Origin: Lichenostomus cassidix
Lineage: Eukaryota > Chordata > Aves > Passeriformes > Meliphagidae
DNA: 64,000 nt
Assembly: GCA_008360975.2 (NCBI GenBank)
Contig: VLJF02000839.1
Location: 124,001-188,000 of the forward strand
Reading direction: 5' to 3'
A program made the position numbers and the translations under genes. The notes beneath the pieces were generated by a model. It searched no databases, was not told the origin of the DNA, and saw nothing but the letters and a program-made list of their open reading frames with translations. Every line of letters starts with the position of its first letter. Within the stretch, counting starts at the first letter, position 1. Positions 35,101 to 45,800 of the stretch are shown piece after piece.

Positions 35101-38100
35101 CTACCGCAAGCTGCACCTGTTTGACGCGGAGCTGCCTGGCGGTGTCACCCTGCGGGAGAGCTCCTTCACCAACCCGGGCCGCGAGCTGGCCGCGCCTGTG
35201 GACACTCCTGTGGGCAAGGTACCGTGTCCCCGAGTGTCCCCAGGGTGTCCCTGAGTGTCCCTGAGTGTCCCCAGGTATCCCCAAGTGTCCCCTGAGGGCC
35301 CCCGAGTGTCCCTGAGTGTCCTCAAGTGTCCCCAGGTATCCCCAAGTGTTCCTGAGTGTCCCCAGGTGTCCCCAGGGTGTCCCATGGGTGTCCCCGAGTG
35401 TCCCCAAGTGTCCCCAAGTGTCCCCAGGGTGTCCCTGAGTGTCCCCAAGTGTCCCCACGTGCCCCCAGGGTGTCCCCAGGTGTCCCTTGAGTGTCCCTTG
35501 AGTGTCCCCTGAGTGTCCCCAAGTGTCCCCGAGTGTCCCTGGGTGTCAGCCAGGAGCTGGCTGCACCCGTGGACACTCCTGTGGGCAAGGTACCATATCC
35601 CTGAGTGTCCCCAAGTGTCCCCAGGTGTCCCTGAGTGTCCCCAAGTGTCCCCAGGATGTCCCTGAGTGTCCCTGAGTGTCAGCCAGGAGCTGACCACGCC
35701 CATGGACACCCCAGTGGGCAAGGTACCATGTCACCGAGTGTCCCCTGAGTGTCCCCAGGTGTCCCCAAGTGTCCCCAGGTGTCCCCGAGTGCCCCCAGGT
35801 GTCCCCAAGTGTCCCCAGGTGTCCCCAAGTGCCCCCAGGTGTCCCCAAGTGTCCCCGAGTGTCCCCAGGTGTCCCCAAGTGTCCCCGAGTGTCCCCAAGT
35901 GTCCCTGAGTGTCAGCTGGGAGCTGACCGTGCCCGTGGACACTCCTGTGGGCAAGGTACCATGTCCCTGAGTGTCCCCAGGTGTCCCCAGGTGTCCCTGG
36001 GTGTCCCTGAGTGAGTGTCCCCAAGTGTCCCCAGGGTGTCCCTGAATGTCCCTGAGTGTCCCCAGGGTGTCCCCAGGTGTCCCTGAGTGTCCCTGGGTGT
36101 CAGCCAGGAGCTGACCACGCCCGTGGACACCCCGGTGGGCAAGGTACCATGTCCCCGAGTGTCCCCTGAGTGTCCCCGAGTGTCCCCAGGTGTCCCCAAG
36201 TGTCCTTGAATGTCCCATGGTGTCCCCTGAGTGTCCCAAGGTGTCCCCTGCCCTCACTGACCCCCAGAATTCCTGACAACCACTGGGGTTGCTATGGTGA
36301 CAGCTGTGGGTCCTGCAGCTGTCCTGCCCTGTCCCCAGTGCTGTCCCCAAACCCAACCCAACACCATCCCTGACCCCTCCCTGCCCCAGGGCTGTCCCCA
36401 GGCTGTCCCCAGGCTGTCCCCGTGTGTCCCCTGCCCTCACTGTCCCCGATGTCACCTCAGCTGGGGCTGGCAGTGTGCTGTGACCTGTGCTTCCCAGAGC
36501 TGGCACTGCCCTGACCCCAATCCCTGACCTCACCATGTCCCAGAGCTGTCCCCAGGCTGTCCCCAGGCTGTCCCAGGGCTGTCCCCAGGGTGTCCCAAGG
36601 GTGACCCCGTGTGTCCCCTGCTGTCACTGATCCCACAATGTCCCCTCAGGTGGGGCTGGCCGTGTGCTGTGACCTGTGCTTCCCTGAGCTGTCCCTGTCC
36701 TGACCCTGACCCCATGTCCCAGGGCTGTCCCCAGCTGTCCCCATGTGTCACTGACCCCACAATGTCCCCAGCTGGGGCTGGCAGTGTGCTGTGACCTGCA
36801 GTTCCCCGAGCTGTCACTGTCCTGACCCTGACCCCATGTCCTGGCAGTGTCCCAGGGCTGTCCCCAGCTGTCCCCATGTGTCACTAACCCAGTGTCCCCT
36901 CAGCTGGGGCTGGCCGTGTGCTATGACCTGTGGTTCCCCGAGCTGTCACTGTCCCTGCAGTGTCCCAGGGCTGTCCCCAGCTGTCCCCATGTGTCACTGA
37001 GCCCAGTGTCCCCTCTGTCCCCAGCTGGGGCTGGCAGTGTGCTATGACCTGCGCTTCCCCGAGCTGTCCCTGTCCCAGCAGTGTCCCAGCAGTGTCCCAG
37101 GGCTGTCCCTGTGTATCCCCATGCTGTCCCCATGTGTCACTGACCCCAGTGTCCCCTCTGTCCCCAGCTGGGGCTGGCAGTGTGCTATGACCTGCGCTTC
37201 CCCGAGCTGTCGCTGTCGCTGCGCAGAGCTGGAGCTGAAATCCTCACCTTCCCCTCAGCCTTCACTGTCACCACCGGGGCTGCGCACTGGGAGGTGAGGG
37301 ACAGCGGGCCTTGGGGACAGCCTGGGCTTGGGGACACTGCTGGGGGTTGGGGACAGTCTGGGCTTGGGGACACTGCTGGGGGTTGGGGACACTCCTGGGG
37401 GAGTTGGGGCAGTCTGGGGTTGGGGACAGTCCTGGGGAGTTGGGGACACTGCTGAGGCTGGGGACAGTCTGGGGTTGGGGATGGTCTGGAGGTTGGGGAC
37501 ACTGCTGGGGTTGGGGACAATCATGGAGGGGAGTGGGGACAGTCCTGGGGTTGGGGACAGTCCTGAGGGGTTGGGGACACTGCTCGGGGAGTTGGGGACA
37601 CTGCTGGGAGTTGGGGACACGGCTGGGGGTTGGTGACACTGCTGGGGTTGGTGACACTGCTGGGGGTTGGGGACAGTCCTGGGCTTGGGGACACTGCTGG
37701 GGGTTGGGGACATCCCAGGTGTCCCCTCCTGTCCCCCCAAGTACTGCTGTGTCCCCGTGCCATCGAGTGCCCCCATGTCCCTTTGTGACACCTCTGTCCC
37801 CTCAGTGCCACCCCTGTCCCCTGTCCGTGTCTCCTCAGTGCCACCCTGTCCCCTGTCCATGTCCCCTCAGTGCCACCCCTGTCCCCTGTCCCTGTCCCCA
37901 GGTGCTGCTGCGTGCCCGTGCCATCGAGTGCCAGTGCTACGTGGTGGCAGCGGCTCAGAGCGGGTGGCACCACGCTGGCCGCGCCTCCTTCGGCCACTCG
38001 CTGGTGGCAGACCCCTGGGGGACAGTGGTGGCACAGTGCCAGGAGGGGGCGGGGCTGTGCCTGGCACACATCGACCTCACCTACCTGCGCCAGGTGCGCC

Positions 38101-38183
38101 AGGAGCTGCCTGTCAGCTGTCACCGCCGCAGGGACATCTATGGGGACCTGGGGACAGCTGTGGGGACAGCTACAGGGACATGA
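31904..38183 (+). CDS. NIT1: Nitrilase homologue 1 (deaminated glutathione amidase)
   Basis: Carbon-nitrogen hydrolase of the nitrilase superfamily; mammalian NIT1 repairs metabolism by hydrolysing deaminated glutathione. Five coding exons: 31904-32151, 34208-34311, 35085-35218, 37168-37293, 37902-38183, giving 297 residues. The Glu-Lys-Cys triad is visible: Glu51 in FLPEGFDF, Lys126 in TYRKLHLF and Cys168 in [35 protein letters not shown] and DPWGTVVA are also conserved. The chosen ATG is the last of a repeated series and matches the internal start used for the cytosolic mammalian form; no mitochondrial presequence is obvious. The C-terminus [16 protein letters not shown] replaces the usual short end and is encoded by the repeat that follows. 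Confidence 0.95.
32152..33780. repeat. GGGGACACCTGGGGG array (NIT1 intron)
   Basis: About 1.6 kb of units built on TTGGGGGCACTTGGGGACAC; the first units begin directly at the exon 1 donor. No coding edge seen. Confidence 0.87.
33781..34207 (+). repeat. NIT1 exon 2 5'-edge array
   Basis: About nine units carry TGTCCCCAGGGAGTGTGCC or the variant GGGAATGTCAC, matching the true acceptor and first codons (CCCCAG|GGAGTGTGACGTG). Confidence 0.85.
34208..34311 (+). CDS. NIT1: NIT1 coding exon 2
   Basis: Residues 83-117: [20 protein letters not shown] and [11 protein letters not shown]; donor GTGGGA. Confidence 0.94.
34312..35084. repeat. GGGTCACCC then CCCAACATTCCCAACC arrays
   Basis: NIT1 intron: CTGGGTCACCCC units to about 34,720, then CAGATGTCCCCAACATTCCC units. 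No exon edge seen. Confidence 0.83.
35085..35218 (+). CDS. NIT1: NIT1 coding exon 3 (catalytic Lys)
   Basis: Residues 118-162: [19 protein letters not shown] to [10 protein letters not shown]; donor GTACCG. Confidence 0.94.
35219..36160 (+). repeat. NIT1 exon 3 3'-edge array
   Basis: Four units (near 35,548, 35,680, 35,911, 36,100) repeat the end of exon 3: GTGGACACTCCTGTGGGCAA followed by G|GTACCATG, plus about 20 nt of preceding coding-like sequence. Filler is GTCCCCGAGTGTCCCCAGGT. Confidence 0.92.
36161..37167 (+). repeat. NIT1 exon 4 5'-edge array with active-site motif
   Basis: Five units (near 36,458, 36,647, 36,770, 36,900, 37,021) repeat the acceptor CAG and 40-50 coding nt, CTGGGGCTGGCAGTGTGCTA onward, encoding [14 protein letters not shown] or LGLAVCCDL. 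The 37,021 copy matches the true exon through PELS. Before about 36,440 the intron is ordinary C-rich repeat. Confidence 0.92.
37168..37293 (+). CDS. NIT1: NIT1 coding exon 4 (nucleophile Cys)
   Basis: Residues 163-204: [36 protein letters not shown]; donor GTGAGG. Confidence 0.95.
37294..37901. repeat. GGTTGGGGACACTGCTGGG array
   Basis: G-rich units to about 37,710, then C-rich repeat containing one degenerate copy (37,733-37,770) of the exon 5 edge: GTGCCATCGAGTGCC follows a diverged acceptor. Confidence 0.8.
37902..38183 (+). CDS. NIT1: NIT1 coding exon 5 and stop
   Basis: Residues 205-297: [52 protein letters not shown], then a repeat-encoded tail; TGA at 38181-38183. Confidence 0.93.
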   Translation: MLLRARAIECQCYVVAAAQSGWHHAGRASFGHSLVADPWGTVVAQCQEGAGLCLAHIDLTYLRQVRQELPVSCHRRRDIYGDLGTAVGTATGT

Positions 38184-38870
38184 GGGGACAGCTACGGGAA
38201 CCTGGGGACAGCTTGGGGACAGCTACAGGGACATGAGGGGACAGCTACGGGGACAGCTACAGGGACATGAGGGGACAGCTACGGGAACCTGGGGACAGCT
38301 TGGGGACAGCTACAGGGACATGAGGGGACAGCTACGGGGACCTGGGGACAGCTACCGGGACAGCTGTGGGGACATGAGGGGACATCTGCAGGAGCTGCCA
38401 GTCAGCTGTCACCGACGGGGGGACATCTACGGGGACGTGGGGACATCTATGGGGACAGTGGGTGACACTGGGGACATGAGAGGGACATGAGGGGACAGCT
38501 ACAGTGACTGATCAGCCACTGCTGGGGGGACATCTACGGGGACAGCAGGGGACATCTGCAGAGACATGAAGGCACATCTATGGGGACATGGGGTGACACT
38601 GGGCACATTTCAGCCACCAATGGGGAGACATCTATGGGGACAGCAAGGGGGACATCTGCAGAGACATTAGGGGACAGCAGGGGACATGGGGGACATCTAT
38701 GGGGACATGCGGTGACACTGGGGACATCTCAGCCACCGATGGGGGGACATCTATGGGGACATCCCCAGGGGCCTGGGGTGACAGCAGGGACATGAGGGGA
38801 CCTGAGGGGACATCCACGGGGACCTGGGGTGACACGAGGGGACATTCACAGGGACCTGAGGGGACCTGGC
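38184..38870 (+). repeat. NIT1 3'-end array
   Basis: Units of GGGGACAGCTACAGGGACAT and GGGACATCTATGGGGACA, the same sequence that ends the NIT1 frame. A longer copy of the last conserved codons ([14 protein letters not shown]) lies at 38,391-38,440. Confidence 0.87.
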
Positions 38871-40010
38871 AGGGTCTGGGCCAAGTTTGGGCCAAATTTG
38901 CCCCAAAACTGCTGCGAATTTGCCCCAAATCTGCACCAAATCAACCCCGAATGTCCCTTTTGTCCCCAAGGGGACATGGCACTGTGTCCCTTCCTCTTCT
39001 TGGGGCTCCAAACCAACCCCAAATCTGCACCAATTCAGCTCTGAACTCACCCCAAATCCACCCCAAATGTCCCTTTTTGTCCCCAAAGGGAAGCAGCACG
39101 AGGTGTCCCCCATGCTCTTTTTTGGGGTCCTAAAGCTGCACTGAATCTGCTCCGAATGAACCCCAAATTTGCACACAGTTCAGCCCCAAATCAACCCCAA
39201 ATCTGCACCAATTCAGCCCCAAAACTGCCCCAAATCTACTCTGAATCTGCTCCAAATCGGCCCCAAATCTGCACATAGTTTGCACCAAATCAGCCCCAAA
39301 TCTGTACTAAATCAATCCCAAATCTGCTCCAAATGAACCCCAAATCTGCACCAATTCAGCCCCAAATCAACCCCAAATCTGTACTAAATCAATCCCAAAT
39401 CTGCACCAAATCAGCACCAAATCAACCCCAAATCAATCCCAAATCTGCACCAAATCAACACCAAATCAATCCCAAATCAATCCCAAATCAGCCCCAAATC
39501 TGCCCTGAATTTGCACCAAATCAGTCCTGATTTTGCCCTTTTTGTCCCCAAAGGGAAACAGCACGAGGTGTCCCCCCTGCTCTATGTTTGGGGGTTCAAA
39601 ATCAGTCCCAAATCTGCATCAATTCAGCCCCAAAACTGCCCCAAATCTTCCCCAAATGTGCATCAATTTAGCCCTAAATCAGCCCCAAAACTGCCCCAAA
39701 TCAGCCCCAAAACTGCCCTAAATCAGCCCCAAAACTGCCCCACATCAGCCCCAAAATGAGCCCAAATCATCCCCAAATCAGCTCTCAATCTGTGCTAATT
39801 CAGCCCCAAATCTCCATTAAATTCAGTCCCAAATCAGCCCCAAAATTGCATCAATCCAGCCCCAAATTTCCCCCAAATCTCCCCCAAATTCAGCCCCAAA
39901 TCTCCATTAAATTCAGTCCCAAACTTGCCCTAAAACTGCCCCAAATCAGTTCTGAATCTGCATCAGCTCAGCCCCAAATCATCCCAAATTTGCACCAAAT
40001 CAGCACTTTT
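38871..40010. repeat. AAATCTGCACCAAATCAGCC array
   Basis: About 1.1 kb of ~12-nt CCCCAAATCTGCA units, with three larger copies of TTTTGTCCCCAAAGGGAAGC (near 38,957, 39,075, 39,540). Downstream of NIT1; no gene seen. Confidence 0.83.
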
Positions 40011-40184
40011 GGCCCCAAAATGGAACAGCACATTTCCCACCCCCTCCTTTTGGGGTTCCCTCCTTTTTTTGGGGTTTCCCCCAATTTTGGAGGTCGCCTG
40101 GAGGTGACATCAGCACCCTAAAATCCAGATTTTACCTTAATTTCCCCCAAATCAGTGCTTTTCTCCCCAAAAGCTCAGGGCTCC

Positions 40185-40275
40185 CCACCCCTTTTTTGGG
40201 GAATTTCCCCTTTTTTTTGGGGAATTTCCCCTTTTTTTTGGGGAATTTCCCCTTTTTGGGGGGAATTTCCCCTTT
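40185..40275. repeat. GGGGAATTTCCCCTTTTTT array
   Basis: Five units of ~20 nt, each nearly palindromic around GGGGAATTTCCCC, an NF-kB-like sequence by appearance only. Confidence 0.75.
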
Positions 40276-40307
40276 TTTGGGGGTCCTGGGGGGAGGAATT
40301 TCCTTTT

Positions 40308-40313
40308 AATAAA
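40308..40313 (+). other. Possible NIT1 polyadenylation signal AATAAA
   Basis: Hexamer 2.1 kb past the NIT1 stop, after the array ends. It would imply a long repeat-rich 3' UTR; a nearer unrecognised signal is possible. Confidence 0.25.
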
Positions 40314-40539
40314 ATCTGAAAAATACAAAAATCCCAGGAAATGACCCCAAAGTGTGGAGGAGTTTGTGGTGAAGGATTGGGGAAAACCCTGAACCCCCAA
40401 ATGCTGGGTGGGAATGGGGAGAAAAACAGGGAAAATGGGAAAAAATCAAATCCCTGTTGCATTGTGGAGGAAATGGGAATTTTTTTGGGGGGAAATGAGG
40501 ATTTTGGCAAAGAAAAAGGGAATTTTGGGGGGAAATCAC

Positions 40540-42270
40540 CGTTTGTTTTCATCGTTGTTTTTAATGGATATAAAAGAGGGAAAAAACCATGGAAAACACA
40601 AGGAAAAGGAGGAATTGACAGAGAAAAATGAGGAATTCTGGAATTTTCCACACCTCAAATCCCAGCAAGCTGCACAATGGGATTTTCACCTTTTCTGTTA
40701 TTTTTAATGGATGGAAAAGAAAATAAAATGGGGAAAAAAGGGAAAAATCATGGAAAACACGAGGAGGAGGAGGAATTGACAGGGAAAAGTGAGGAATTCT
40801 GGAATATTCCATTTTCCCAACACTTCCCAAACCTCAAATTCCCAAATCCCACTGTGCCTCTCACGTTTATCAATGGGATTTTTGCCTTTTTGTCGCAATT
40901 TTTAATGGATAGAAAATAACAGAAAATGGGAAAAAGTGAGAAAAAACAGAAAACACAAGGAGAAGGAAGAATTTATAGGGAAAAGTGAGGAATTTTGGAA
41001 TATTCCATTTTTCCAGAGTTTTTCACATCTCCAATCCCCAAATCCCAATGTGCCTTTCTGGTTCATTAATGGGATTTTTGCCTTTTTTCTGCTGTTTTTA
41101 ATGAATACAAAAAAACAGAAAATGGGAAAAATCATGAAAAATACAAGGAGAATGAGGAATTGACAGGGAAAAGTGAGGAATTCTGGAATATTCCATTTTT
41201 CCAGAGTTTTTCACACCTCCAGTCCCCAAATCCCAGAGCACCTCTCATGTCCATCAATAGGATTTTTTCCTTTTTTCTGCCGTTTTTAATGGATACAAAA
41301 GAACAGAAAATGGGGAAAAAGAGAAAAATTATGGAAAACATAAGGAGAATGAGGAACTGACAGGGAAAAGTGAGGAATTCTGGAATATTCCATTTTTCCA
41401 CAGCTTCCCAAACCTCAAATTCCCAAATCCCAATGTGCCTTTCTGGTTCATTAATGGGATTTTTGCCTTTTTTTCTGCCGTTTTTAATGAATACAAAAGA
41501 ACAGAAAATGGGAAAAATCATGGAAAATACAAGGAGAATGAGGAACTGACAGGGAAAAGTGAGGAATTCTGGAATTTTCCATTTTTCCAGAGTTTTTTAC
41601 ACCTCCAATCCCCAAATCTCACTATCTACCTCATGTCCATCAATGGGATTTTTGCCTTTTTTTCTGCCATTTTTAATGGATACAAAAGAACAGAGAATGG
41701 GAAAAAGTCATGGAAAATACATGGAGATTGAAGAATTAACAGGGAAAAGTGAGGAATTCTGGAATATTCCATTTTTCCAGAGTTTTTCACACCTCCAATC
41801 CCCAAATCCCAGAGCACCTCTCATGTCCATCAAGAGGATTTTTTCCTTTTTTCTGCCGTTTTTAATGGATAAAAAAGAACAGAAAATGGGGGAAAAAGAG
41901 AGAAAAATTATGGAAAACATAAGGAGAATGAGGAACTGACAGGGAAAAGTGAGGAATTCTGGAATATTCCATTTTTCCAGAGCTTCCCAAACCTCAAATT
42001 CCCAAATCCCACTGTGCCTTTCTGGTTCATCAATGGGATTTTTGCCTTTTTTCTGCCGTTTTTAATGCATACAAAAGAACAGAAAATGGGAAAAATCATG
42101 AAAAATACAAGAAGGAGGAACTGACAGGGAAAAGTGAGGAATTCTGGAATATTCCATTTTCCCAACGCTTCCCACACCTCCAATCCCCAAATCCCAGAGC
42201 ACCTCTCATGTCCATCAATAGGATTTTTGCCTTTTTTCTGCCGTTTTTAATGGATACAAAAGAAAAACCA
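40540..42270 (-). repeat. ~190-nt array downstream of DEDD with ATTAAA in each unit
   Basis: About ten units (near 40,552, 40,697, 40,898, 41,095, 41,284, 41,481, 41,670, 41,858, 42,059, 42,244) share GAGGAATTCTGGAATATTCC and CCGTTTTTAATGGATACAAA. On the minus strand each unit has TCCATTAAAAACGG, where ATTAAA is the common variant poly(A) signal. The closest lies 241 nt past the DEDD stop, so this looks like a repeated DEDD 3' end. Confidence 0.85.
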
Positions 42271-42491
42271 GGAGCAGGGAAAACAGGAGGAGGGAAAAAA
42301 CCCATGGAAAAAAAAACAAACCACAAGGAGAACCCAGCAGGAACCCCAAAAACCCTCCAAATCCCAGCTCACCCCACACCTCCAACCCCTCCATCCACAC
42401 CTCAGCTCCAACACCCCTCCGGACCAAGCTGGAAAAACCGCGAAAACCGGGAAAAATTGAGGAAAAATCAGGGAAAAAACCCCCAAATCCC

Positions 42492-42868
42492 TCAAGGAGC
42501 CGTGTGGAGCATCAAGTTCCTGAGGAGTTTCTGGCGGCCCAACTCGTAATCCTCCTCGTCCACGTTGACCAGCAGCTTGATGGCCTCGTGGCCCACGGCC
42601 TGTTTGAGCGAGTCCGTGATGAAGACGCCCTTGAGCGCCTCGAGCAGCGAGCCGTTGATGTAATCCCTCCAGAAGGCGTCGAGGTAGGTGAGCTCCGAGA
42701 ACTTGATGTCGCAGATGATGGAGCCCAGGTCACGGGATTTCAGGATGGTGTTGGCCTGGTTGAAGCGCTCGAACTGCCGCTCCAGAGGGTCCTGCTTGTT
42801 GGAGAAGACGTTGCCGTGCAGCGCCGAGTCGTGCTGGCAGTACTCGGCGCGGACGCGCAGCCGGATGT
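42492..42868 (-). CDS. DEDD: DEDD coding exon 4 and stop
   Basis: Residues 208-332: DIRLRVRAEYCQHDSALHGN to GRQKLLRNLMLHTAP; stop TGA at 42494-42492. Confidence 0.96.
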
Positions 42869-45800
42869 CTGGAAAAGGGGGGGATTGGGGGATTTAGGGG
42901 GGTTTTGGGGTGGTTGTGGGGTGCATGTGTGGCTGGTTGTCTGGGGAATGGGGAAATTTGGGGATTTAGGGGGTTTTTAGGGGTTTTTGGGTTGATTGTG
43001 GGGTGCACATGCAGCCGGATGTCTGGGTAATGGGGAAAAGGGGATTTTTAGGGGTTTAGGGGATTTGGGGTGGTTGGGATTGGGGGATGAGGGTGGGAAA
43101 GGCAGGCGCAGCTGGATGTCTGGAAAATGGGGGAATTTGGGGATTTAGGGGTTTTGGGGTGGTTGTGGGGTGCATGTGCAGGTGGATGTGTGGAAAATGG
43201 GGGAGAAAGGGGTTTTAGGGGTTTTGGGGGTTTTGGGGTGGTTGTGGGGTGCGTGCAGGTGGATGTCTGGGGAATGGGGAAATTTGGAGATTTAGGAGGG
43301 TTTTGGGGTGGTTGTGGGGAGCATGCACAGCTGGATGTCTGGAAAATGGGGGATTGGGGGGGATTTAGGGGGTTTTGGGGGTTTTGGGGTGGTTGGGATT
43401 GGGGGAGAAGGGTGGGAAAGGCAGGCACAGCTGGATGTGTGGGGAAAAAGGGGATTTAGGGGGGTTTTGGGGGGTTTTGGGGTGCATGTGCAGGTGGATG
43501 TCTGGGGAATGGGGAAAAAGGGGATTTAGGGGATTTTTAGGGGTTTTGGGTGGGTTGTGCGGTGTACGTGCAGCCGGATGTCTGGAAAATGGGGGATTGG
43601 GGATTTAGGGGTTTTGGGGGTTTTAGGGGTGCTTGTGGGGTGCATGCGCAGCTGGATGTCTGGGGAAGGAAGGGAGAAAGGGGATTTTTAGGGGTTTTGG
43701 GGGTTTTGGGGTGGTTGTGGGGTGCACATGCAGCCGGATGTCTGGGAATGGGGGATTTTTAGGGGGGTTTAGGGGATTTGGGGTGGTTGGGATTAGGGAG
43801 GACAGTAGGAAAGGCAGGCATAGCCAGATGTCTGGGGAATGGAGAAATAAGGGGATTTAGGGGTTTTGGGGGTTTTTGGGGTGGTTGTGGGGAGCACGTG
43901 CAGCCGGATGTCTGGGGAATGGGGAAATTTGGGGATTTCGGGGTTTTAGGAGTGTTTTGGGGTGGTTGGGATTGGGGAGAACGGTGTGGGGCACATGTGC
44001 AGGTGGATGTGTGGGGGAAAAGGGGATTTAGGGGGATTTTAGGGGTTTTGGGGTGGTTGGGATTGGGGGAGGAGGGTGGGAAAGGCAGGCATAGCTGGAT
44101 GTGTGGGGAATGAGAGTAAAAAAGGGGATTTAGGGGGATTTTAGGGTTTTTTGGGGTGGTTGTGGAGTGCACGTGCAGCTGGATGTCTGGGGAATGGGGA
44201 AATAAGGGAATTTTTAGGGGGGTTTGGGGGTTTGGGGTGGTTGGGATGGGGGAAGGGTGTGGGGCACATGTGCAGGTGGATGTGTGGGATTTAGGGGTTT
44301 TGGGGGGATTTAGAGGATTTGGGATGGTTGGAATTGGGGGATGAGGGTGGGAAAGGCAGGCACAGCTGGATGTCTAGGGAATGGCAAAATAAGGGGATTT
44401 AAGGGGTTTTGGGGGTTTTGGGGTGGTTGGGATTGGGGGATGAGGGTGGGAATGGCAGGCACAGCTTGGTGTGTGGGGAAAATGGGAATTTAGGGGGTTT
44501 TGGGGATTTATGGGGTGGTTGTGGGGTGCATGTGCAAGCTGGTTGTCTGGGGAATGGGGGAAATCTGGGGATTTAGGGGGTTTTAGGGGTGGTTGTGCAG
44601 TGCATGTGCAGCCAGATGTCTGGGGAATAGGGGAAATCGGGTCCATTCCCAATCCCATTCCTGTTCCCATTCCCAATTTCCCAGTGTCTCACTGCAGGAC
44701 TGTTTCTCTAAAATCCATTCCCAATCCCATTCCCCAATCCCCCAATCCCAATCCCATTTCCAATCCCAATCCCACCGCAGGTCTGTTTCTCTTTAGGACC
44801 CAATCCCATTCCCCAGTCCCAATCCCAAACTCACCTCAAGTCTGTTTCTCTTTAGGATCCATTCCTGTTCCCAATAACATTCCCCAATCCCCCAACCCCA
44901 ATCCCCCATTCCCTCACCGTGGGTCTGTTTCTCTTTAGGATCTAATCCCAATCCCAATTCCAATCCCAATCCCCCACTCTCTCACCACAGGTCTCTTTCT
45001 CTTTAGGATCCATTCCCATTCCCAATCCTGTTCCCCATTCCCAATCCCCCAGTCCCGTTCCCATATTTCCTCACTGCAGGTCTGTTTCCCTTTAGGATCC
45101 ATTCCTGTTCCCAATCCCAATCCCCATCCCAGTCTCACCACAGGTCTATTTCTCTTTAGGATCCAATCCCAATCCCATTCCCAATCCCCCAATCCCAATC
45201 CCGATCCCAGTCTCACTGCAGGTCTGTTTCTCTTTAGGGTCCATTCCTGTTCCCAATCCCATATTCCCATTCCCATTCCCAATCCCAATCCCAACCCCAA
45301 TCCCCCATTCCCTCACCAAGGGTCTGTTTCTCTTTCGGATCCATTCCCATTCCCAATCCCACATTCCCATTCCCAATCCCCATCCCAATCCCCCCGCAGG
45401 TCTGTTTCTCTTTAGGATCCATTCCCGTTCCCATTCCCAATCCCCATCCCGATCCCAATCTCACCACAGGTCTCTTTCTCTTTACTGTCCATTCCCAATC
45501 CCAATCCCATTCCCAACCCCAGTCTCACCGCAGGTCTGTTCCTCTTTAGGATCCATTCCCATTCCCAATCTCACATTCCTGTTCCCATTCCAATCCCATT
45601 CCCCAATCCCCCATTCCCAACCCCAATCCCACATTCCCTCACCGCAGGTCTGTTCCTCTTTAGGATCCATTCCCATTCCCAATCTCACATTCCTGTTCCC
45701 ATTCCCAATCCCATTCCCCAATCCCCCATTCCCAACCCCAATCCCCCATTCCCTCACCAAGGGTCTGTTTCTCTTTAGGATCCATTCCCATTCCCAATCC

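Noticed and set aside
36440..37150. Separate NIT1 pseudogene copies
   Set aside because: Only the first 40-50 nt of one exon are repeated, in tandem and in place; no other NIT1 exon is present.
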